Source: Bacteroidales bacterium
GTDB taxonomy: Bacteria; Bacteroidota; Bacteroidia; Bacteroidales; UBA932
Assembly: GCA_017451395.1 (NCBI GenBank)
Contig: JAFSPR010000112.1
Coordinates: forward strand, 1 to 36,661
DNA length: 36,661 nt
Reading direction: 5' to 3'
Each line of letters opens with the position of its first letter. Positions within the stretch are counted from its first letter, which is position 1. Below the pieces are notes generated by a model that had not been told where the DNA came from, searched no databases, and saw only the letters and a program-made list of their open reading frames with translations. A program made the translations under genes and the position numbers. This document shows, one piece after another, positions 32,166 to 36,661 of this stretch.

Positions 32166-33573
32166 TCCTTCATCACCATACGCACAGGAATTCATAGACC
32201 ATGAGGAGATCATGGAAAGCCTCCAGGAGGCTTCGCGTGAAAGCCGTAACCCGGAAAGGGTGGCCCAAATCCTAGAGAAGGCGGCCCTTCTGAAGGGCCT
32301 TACCCACCGTGAGGCCGCAATCCTCATGGACTGCGATGACCCCGCGCTTGAGGAGAAGATCTATGCCCTTGCGGCAAGTATCAAGCAGCGTTTTTACGGC
32401 AACCGCATTGTGCTCTTTGCCCCGCTGTACCTTTCAAACTACTGCGTAAACGGCTGCGTATACTGCCCTTACCACTATAAGAACAGGACAATCCCCCGCC
32501 GGAAACTCTCCCAGGAGGAGATTGAGGCGGAGGTCAAGGCGCTTATCCGCACGGGCCACAAGCGCCTTGCCGTGGAAGCGGGGGAAGACCCAGTGAACAA
32601 CCCCCTGGAGTATATCCTGGAGTCCATAAAGACCATTTATTCCGTTAACGAGGGCGGGAATTCCATCCGCCGCGTGAACGTGAACATAGCAGCAACGGAC
32701 GTTGAGAGTTACCGTAAACTGAAGGCTGCGGGAATAGGCACATACATCCTCTTCCAGGAAACCTACAACAGGGAGCAGTACCTGAAACTGCATCCCACGG
32801 GCCCCAAGAGCAATTACGAGTGGCATACGGAGGCTATGGACCGCGCCCAGGAAGGCGGCTGCGACGACGTAGGGATAGGGGTTCTATTCGGCCTTTCCGG
32901 CTACCGCTATGAACTGGTGGGGCTCCTTATGCACGCAGAGCACCTTGAAGCGCGTTTTGGCGTTGGGCCGCATACCATAAGCGTTCCCCGCATCTGCCCC
33001 GCCGAGGATATCTCCGTGGAAGATTTCAAGGATGCGCTTCCGGACAACATCTTCCGGAAACTGGTGGCGGTTCTCCGCGTTGCGGTCCCCTACACCGGAA
33101 TGATAATCTCAACCCGTGAGAGCGCCCGTATGAGGGAGCAACTCCTCCACTGCGGCATCTCCCAGATAAGCGGCGGCTCCAGAACAAGCGTCGGCGGTTA
33201 CACCACCGTGGAGCGTCACGACGAAACAGCGCAGTTTGACATTGCCGATACCCGCCCGCTGGACAGCGTAGTCCGCTGGCTACTGGAGAACGACCACATC
33301 CCCTCCTTCTGCACCGCCTGCTACCGCGAAGGCCGCACCGGAGACCGCTTCATGAGCCTCTGCAAGAGCGGGAAAATCGGCCTTTGCTGCACGCCAAACG
33401 CCCTTATGACGCTTAAGGAGTACCTTATGGACTACGCTTCCCCTCAGACCCGCGCCGCCGGCGAAGCCCTCATAGAGAAATCTTTGGCCGATATTCCCCT
33501 TGAGCGCACCCGAGAGATAACCGTCCGCCACCTCAGGGAGATTGAGGAAGGCGCCCGGGATTTTAGATTCTAA
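32158..33573 (+). CDS. hydG: [FeFe]-hydrogenase maturase HydG (radical SAM tyrosine lyase)
   Basis: HydG cleaves tyrosine to supply the CO and CN ligands of the H-cluster. The 471 residues carry the radical SAM motif NYCVNGCVYCPYH (Cys96, Cys100, Cys103) and the C-terminal auxiliary-cluster region CTACYREGRTGDRFMSLCKSGKIGLCC. Also present are LAVEAGEDPVNNPLEYI and LFQETYNREQYLKLHP, all characteristic. ATG 32158, preceded by AAAGGAAAG, is preferred to the in-frame ATG at 32134; it overlaps hydE by 8 bp. hydF follows after 3 bp. Confidence 0.97.
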   Translation: MYNPSSPYAQEFIDHEEIMESLQEASRESRNPERVAQILEKAALLKGLTHREAAILMDCDDPALEEKIYALAASIKQRFYGNRIVLFAPLYLSNYCVNGCVYCPYHYKNRTIPRRKLSQEEIEAEVKALIRTGHKRLAVEAGEDPVNNPLEYILESIKTIYSVNEGGNSIRRVNVNIAATDVESYRKLKAAGIGTYILFQETYNREQYLKLHPTGPKSNYEWHTEAMDRAQEGGCDDVGIGVLFGLSGYRYELVGLLMHAEHLEARFGVGPHTISVPRICPAEDISVEDFKDALPDNIFRKLVAVLRVAVPYTGMIISTRESARMREQLLHCGISQISGGSRTSVGGYTTVERHDETAQFDIADTRPLDSVVRWLLENDHIPSFCTACYREGRTGDRFMSLCKSGKIGLCCTPNALMTLKEYLMDYASPQTRAAGEALIEKSLADIPLERTREITVRHLREIEEGARDFRF

Positions 33574-33576
33574 GGT

Positions 33577-34605
33577 ATGGAACGCATTCACATAGCGGTA
33601 ATAGGCCCTGTAAACAGCGGAAAATCAACGCTTGTCAATGCTCTTTGCGGGCAGGAAGTCTCCCTTGTGAGCCCCGTGGCCGGCACCACCACTGACCCCA
33701 TAAGAAAAGCCGTGGAACTGCCGGGGCTTGGCGCTTGCATCATAATAGACACCCCTGGTCTGGAGGACAACACTGCCCTTGGCCCTGAACGCATGCGCCG
33801 CACACTCTCCGTCCTTGATGAGGCCGATATAGCCATAGTTCTTCCGCCTTTCCCTAAGATTGATGCCGATATCCCGGTAGTCAACTACACCCCTGGAGAA
33901 TCCATAGAATCCCTTATAGAGCGTATCAGAAAGGACCTTCCAAAGGAGGAGGAGAAATTTCTCACCGGAAATCTTGTAAAAGCCTCAGACAAGGTGCTGC
34001 TTGTGATGCCCCAGGACTCAGAGGCACCAAAAGGCAGGATAATCCTCCCGCAGGTGCAGGTCCTCAGGGAACTTCTGGACCGCGGATGCATCCCCGTGTG
34101 CTGCACGCCTGAAAGCCTTCCTGAAGCCATCAAAATGGCCCCTGACCTTGTGATTACTGACTCCCAGGTGTTTGCAGCCGTCAATTCGGCAATTCCTGCC
34201 GGTACTCCCCTCACCTCTTTTTCAGTTCTTCTTGCCGGCGCAAAAGGAGACATAAAAACCTATGTGGAAGGTGCCAGGGCCATTGAAAGCCTCAAAGACG
34301 GGGACAGGGTCCTCATAGCCGAGGCCTGCACCCACGTCCCGGACTCCGAGGATATAGGCAGGGTAAAAACCCCCGCGCTCCTAAGGAAAAGGGCCAATGT
34401 GGAGGTTCAGATTGCCGCCGGAAATGACTTCCCTGAGAATCTGGAGGGCTATTCCCTCATAATCCACTGCGGGGCATGCGTTGCCGGCCGCCAACTGGTA
34501 CAGTCCCGCATAAAAAAGGCACTCCGCAAGGGAGTGCCAATCACTAACTACGGTATAGCCATTGCGGCCTTGCAGGGTATCCTGGGAAGGATTTCCTTGC
34601 CTTAG
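33577..34605 (+). CDS. hydF: [FeFe]-hydrogenase maturation scaffold HydF, shortened GTPase domain
   Basis: HydF is the GTPase and scaffold that assembles the 2Fe subcluster and delivers it to apo-hydrogenase. The 342 residues are shorter than the usual 400 or so. The G domain has G1 GPVNSGKS (10-17), G2 TTT (37-39) and G3 DTPG (58-61). It then jumps from EADIAIVLPPFPKIDADIP to PVVNYTPGESIESLIERI with no NKxD (G4) motif, so about 40 residues are missing. The cluster-binding C-terminal domain is intact: CTH (251-253) and HCGAC (297-301). It ends with a 4-bp convergent overlap with hydC. Confidence 0.93.
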   Translation: MERIHIAVIGPVNSGKSTLVNALCGQEVSLVSPVAGTTTDPIRKAVELPGLGACIIIDTPGLEDNTALGPERMRRTLSVLDEADIAIVLPPFPKIDADIPVVNYTPGESIESLIERIRKDLPKEEEKFLTGNLVKASDKVLLVMPQDSEAPKGRIILPQVQVLRELLDRGCIPVCCTPESLPEAIKMAPDLVITDSQVFAAVNSAIPAGTPLTSFSVLLAGAKGDIKTYVEGARAIESLKDGDRVLIAEACTHVPDSEDIGRVKTPALLRKRANVEVQIAAGNDFPENLEGYSLIIHCGACVAGRQLVQSRIKKALRKGVPITNYGIAIAALQGILGRISLP

Positions 34606-35072
34606 GCGTCAAATTCCGCAATGATCTTCTTTATGTCGGAGGGGTTGAGCCTTCCGTAGACTTTCTCGCCTATTGTTGCCACCGGGGCAAGACCGCAGGC
34701 GCCAACGCAGCGGAGGCAGTCCAGAGAGAACTTTCCGTCCGGGGTGGTCTCCCCAACCTCAATTCCAAGCACCCTCTTGAATTCCTCCAGCACCTTGTCC
34801 GAGCCTCTCACATAGCAGGCCGTTCCAAGGCATACGGAAACGGGATACTTTCCCTTGGGCACCATAGAGAAGAAAGAATAGAACGTCACCACCCCGTACA
34901 CCTTTGATGCGGGGATGCCAAGTTCGCGGGCAATCACCCTCTGGACTTCCTCAGGGAGGTATCCAAGGGTGTTCTGGCACTCGTGAAGGATGCTGATGAG
35001 TTCACCGGGATCATTATTGAATTTCCGGCAGATGGCCTCCACCTGACGGAGCGCTTCACACGATACTTTCAT
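34602..35072 (-). CDS. hydC: NuoE-like [2Fe-2S] subunit of the hydrogenase (HydC/HndA type)
   Basis: A thioredoxin-like ferredoxin subunit of NAD(P)-linked multimeric [FeFe]-hydrogenases, homologous to complex I NuoE. The 156 residues include an N-terminal helical region (ISILHECQNTLGYLPEEVQRVIARELGIPASKVYGVVTFYSFF) and the cluster cysteines Cys81, Cys86, Cys122 and Cys126 (CLGTAC, CVGAC). Its start lies 2 bp after the hydA stop, so the two form an operon. A NuoF-like HydB subunit is expected but not in the window; it may lie beyond the edge. Its role in NADH-linked or bifurcating H2 metabolism is inferred from family. Confidence 0.93.
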   Translation of the reverse strand: MKVSCEALRQVEAICRKFNNDPGELISILHECQNTLGYLPEEVQRVIARELGIPASKVYGVVTFYSFFSMVPKGKYPVSVCLGTACYVRGSDKVLEEFKRVLGIEVGETTPDGKFSLDCLRCVGACGLAPVATIGEKVYGRLNPSDIKKIIAEFDA

Positions 35073-35074
35073 AA

Positions 35075-36661
35075 CTACTTGATGCTTTTGTCAAAATAAC
35101 GGGTATGGAGGAGTTTCTCCGACAGTTCTCCAAGGGGCTCTCCAAGGTAAACCTTGTAAAGCTGCTGGATATCCGGATTCTCGTGACTCTTACGGATGGG
35201 TTTACCCTCATCCTCACGGTATATGGCGCGGGCACGGGCCTTGATAACCTCAACGTTGCCGTGGTGGTAGGGCTGTCCTGCGCCGCCGATGCAGCCGCCG
35301 GGACAGGCCATAATCTCCACAACGTGGTAATTGAGTTCACCTGCACGGAGTTTATCCATAAGGTAGCGGGCGTTTCCAAGGGTATGGGCAACGCACACCT
35401 TCAGGGCAAAGCCGTTAAGGTCTATTGTTGCCTCCTTGATGCCGTCAAGGCCGCGGACGTCCTGGAATTCCAGACGGGGCAGGGTCTTTCCGGTATAAAC
35501 CTCATACACGGTACGGAGGGCAGCCTCCATCACGCCGCCGGTTGCGCCGAAGATGGCGCCGGCGCCTGAGGATTCTCCCATAGGAGTGTCGAAGTCCGTA
35601 TCCGGAAGGCTCTTGAAGTCAATATTGGAACGCTTTATGAGGCGCGCAAGTTCACGGGTGGAGATGGAATAGTCCACATCCGGATTGCCGTTAACTGAGA
35701 ATTCCTCACGCTCGCACTCGTACTTCTTTGCAAGGCAGGGCATAATGGAGACCACAACCAGTTTCTCGCGGGGAATTCCCATCTTCTGGGCCCAGTAATT
35801 CTTTGCTATTGCGCCAAACATCTGGGCCGGGGATTTGGCCGATGAAGGATACTCCAGAAGATCCGGATAGTTGTGCTCATAGAAGTTCACCCAGGCCGGG
35901 CAGCAGGAAGTCATAATGGGGAGTTTCACGCTCTTGTCCCCTCCAAGGAAGGCCTTGAGCCTGTGGAGGATTTCAGCGCCCTCTTCCATAATGGTAAGGT
36001 CTGCGGCAAAGTCAGTGTCAAACACGTAGTCAAAGCCAAGATACCTGAGGGACGTTGCCAGTTTGCCGGTAACTATTGTTCCGGGCTCCAGGCCGAATTC
36101 CTCGCCAAGGGCCACTCTCACAGCGGGAGCGGGCTGGGCAATCACAATCTTGTCAGGATTGCAGAGGTCGTCAAGGAGCCTATCCGTATTGTCACGTTCC
36201 GTGAGGGCGCCGGTGGGGCACACAGCCACGCACTGGCCGCAGTAAGTGCAGTCAGTATCCTTGAACATACGGTCGAAGGTGGGGGCGATGGTGGTTTCAA
36301 AACCACGGCGGACGGCTCCCAGGACGCCCACCGTCTGGACCTGGTTACACACTGTCTCGCAGCGGCGGCACAGGATGCACTTGTCCATATTGCGGGTGAT
36401 GGCCGGGGTCTCCTCCTTCTTCCTCACGCTCTGCTCTCCCTTGTAGGTCATCCGGCGGATATTGAAGCGGGTAACCAGTTTCTGGAGTTCGCAGTCACTG
36501 CACTTGGGGCAGGTAAGGCAGTCGTTGGGGTGGTCGGAGAGAATCAGTTCCGCCACAGTCTTTCTGGCACGCACTACGCGTGCGGAATTTGTACGTACCA
36601 CCATTCCTTCCATCACCTGGGTGGCGCAGGAAGGGGCCAGGTTGCGCCTTCCCTCAACCTC
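35075..36661 (-). CDS. hydA: [FeFe]-hydrogenase catalytic subunit (5' end outside window)
   Basis: It produces or consumes H2 at the H-cluster. The frame is open to the window edge (528 residues seen), beginning inside the N-terminal [2Fe-2S] domain (EVEGRRNLAPSCATQV). Next come the His-ligated [4Fe-4S] site (DHPNDCLTCPKCSDC) and a two-cluster ferredoxin domain (CILCRRCETVCNQ, CTYCGQCVAVCPTGA). The H-cluster motifs are L1 TSCCPAWV, L2 MPCLAKKYECERE and L3 EIMACPGGCIGGAGQP. In L3, Ala replaces a Gly of the common GGGGQP. The domain set matches HndD/HydA of group A multimeric, NAD(P)-linked enzymes. An apparent GTG start at 36616 is not real because homologous sequence continues upstream of it. 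Confidence 0.97.
   Translation of the reverse strand, partial: EVEGRRNLAPSCATQVMEGMVVRTNSARVVRARKTVAELILSDHPNDCLTCPKCSDCELQKLVTRFNIRRMTYKGEQSVRKKEETPAITRNMDKCILCRRCETVCNQVQTVGVLGAVRRGFETTIAPTFDRMFKDTDCTYCGQCVAVCPTGALTERDNTDRLLDDLCNPDKIVIAQPAPAVRVALGEEFGLEPGTIVTGKLATSLRYLGFDYVFDTDFAADLTIMEEGAEILHRLKAFLGGDKSVKLPIMTSCCPAWVNFYEHNYPDLLEYPSSAKSPAQMFGAIAKNYWAQKMGIPREKLVVVSIMPCLAKKYECEREEFSVNGNPDVDYSISTRELARLIKRSNIDFKSLPDTDFDTPMGESSGAGAIFGATGGVMEAALRTVYEVYTGKTLPRLEFQDVRGLDGIKEATIDLNGFALKVCVAHTLGNARYLMDKLRAGELNYHVVEIMACPGGCIGGAGQPYHHGNVEVIKARARAIYREDEGKPIRKSHENPDIQQLYKVYLGEPLGELSEKLLHTRYFDKSIK

Noticed and set aside
36616..36616. GTG start of hydA at 36616
   Set aside because: The [2Fe-2S] domain sequence continues in frame to the window edge, so the gene starts outside the window.

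Overview
The window looks like a chromosomal segment of an anaerobic, probably gut-associated Bacteroidota (Bacteroidales-type) bacterium. Four things point that way: Bacteroidota-style promoters (TTTG, about 19 nt, TAnnTTTG) ahead of many genes, a six-gene Na+-translocating NADH:quinone oxidoreductase operon, a fimbrillin-like lipoprotein pair, and an [FeFe]-hydrogenase with its maturases. GC content is moderately high and fairly even. No integrase, transposase, phage gene or CRISPR array was seen. Assignment below the phylum is inference.

Layout. 1-1800: the tail of an unidentified gene with its terminator, then a glutamine synthetase. 1944-4280 (-): a UvrD/PcrA helicase, divergent from nqrABCDEF (4365-10224). 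10424-12348: two overlapping fimbrillin-like genes behind an inverted-repeat-rich promoter region. 12335-13755 (-): rfbC-rfbD, the last two steps of dTDP-L-rhamnose synthesis. 13828-18383: a tight four-gene surface-sugar operon (ATP-grasp ligase, NAD-sugar epimerase, WecE/RffA-like aminotransferase, GT4 glycosyltransferase). 18377-23577 (-): uvrA followed by three glycosyltransferases in apparent translational coupling. 23643-26854: a compact operon of an HPr-kinase-like ATPase, an S24/S26-type peptidase, a PqqD-like RiPP recognition protein and an ABC exporter. 26954-27028: tRNA-Asp(GTC), followed by repeat-rich non-coding DNA. 27415-29947: an amino-acid-type ABC importer (binding/permease fusion plus ATPase). 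29931-31160 (-): an M23 peptidase-like lipoprotein. 31233-34605: hydE-hydG-hydF, convergent with the hydrogenase genes hydC and hydA (34602-36661, -); hydA runs off the window.

How the genes work together. Nqr links NADH oxidation to a sodium gradient. The adjacent NuoE-like and [FeFe]-hydrogenase subunits suggest a second outlet for reducing power as H2, with the three H-cluster maturases encoded alongside. The central block builds and transfers deoxy- and amino-sugars for a surface glycan.

The strongest candidate for something undescribed is the kinase/peptidase/PqqD/exporter operon. It has the logic of a RiPP (lasso-like) maturation and export system but has no visible precursor or cyclase. 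The next most interesting are palindromic repeats inserted in frame inside uvrA, a 137-bp inverted-repeat element behind tRNA-Asp, an importer whose binding-protein halves appear in swapped order, and a HydF lacking the G4 GTPase motif.
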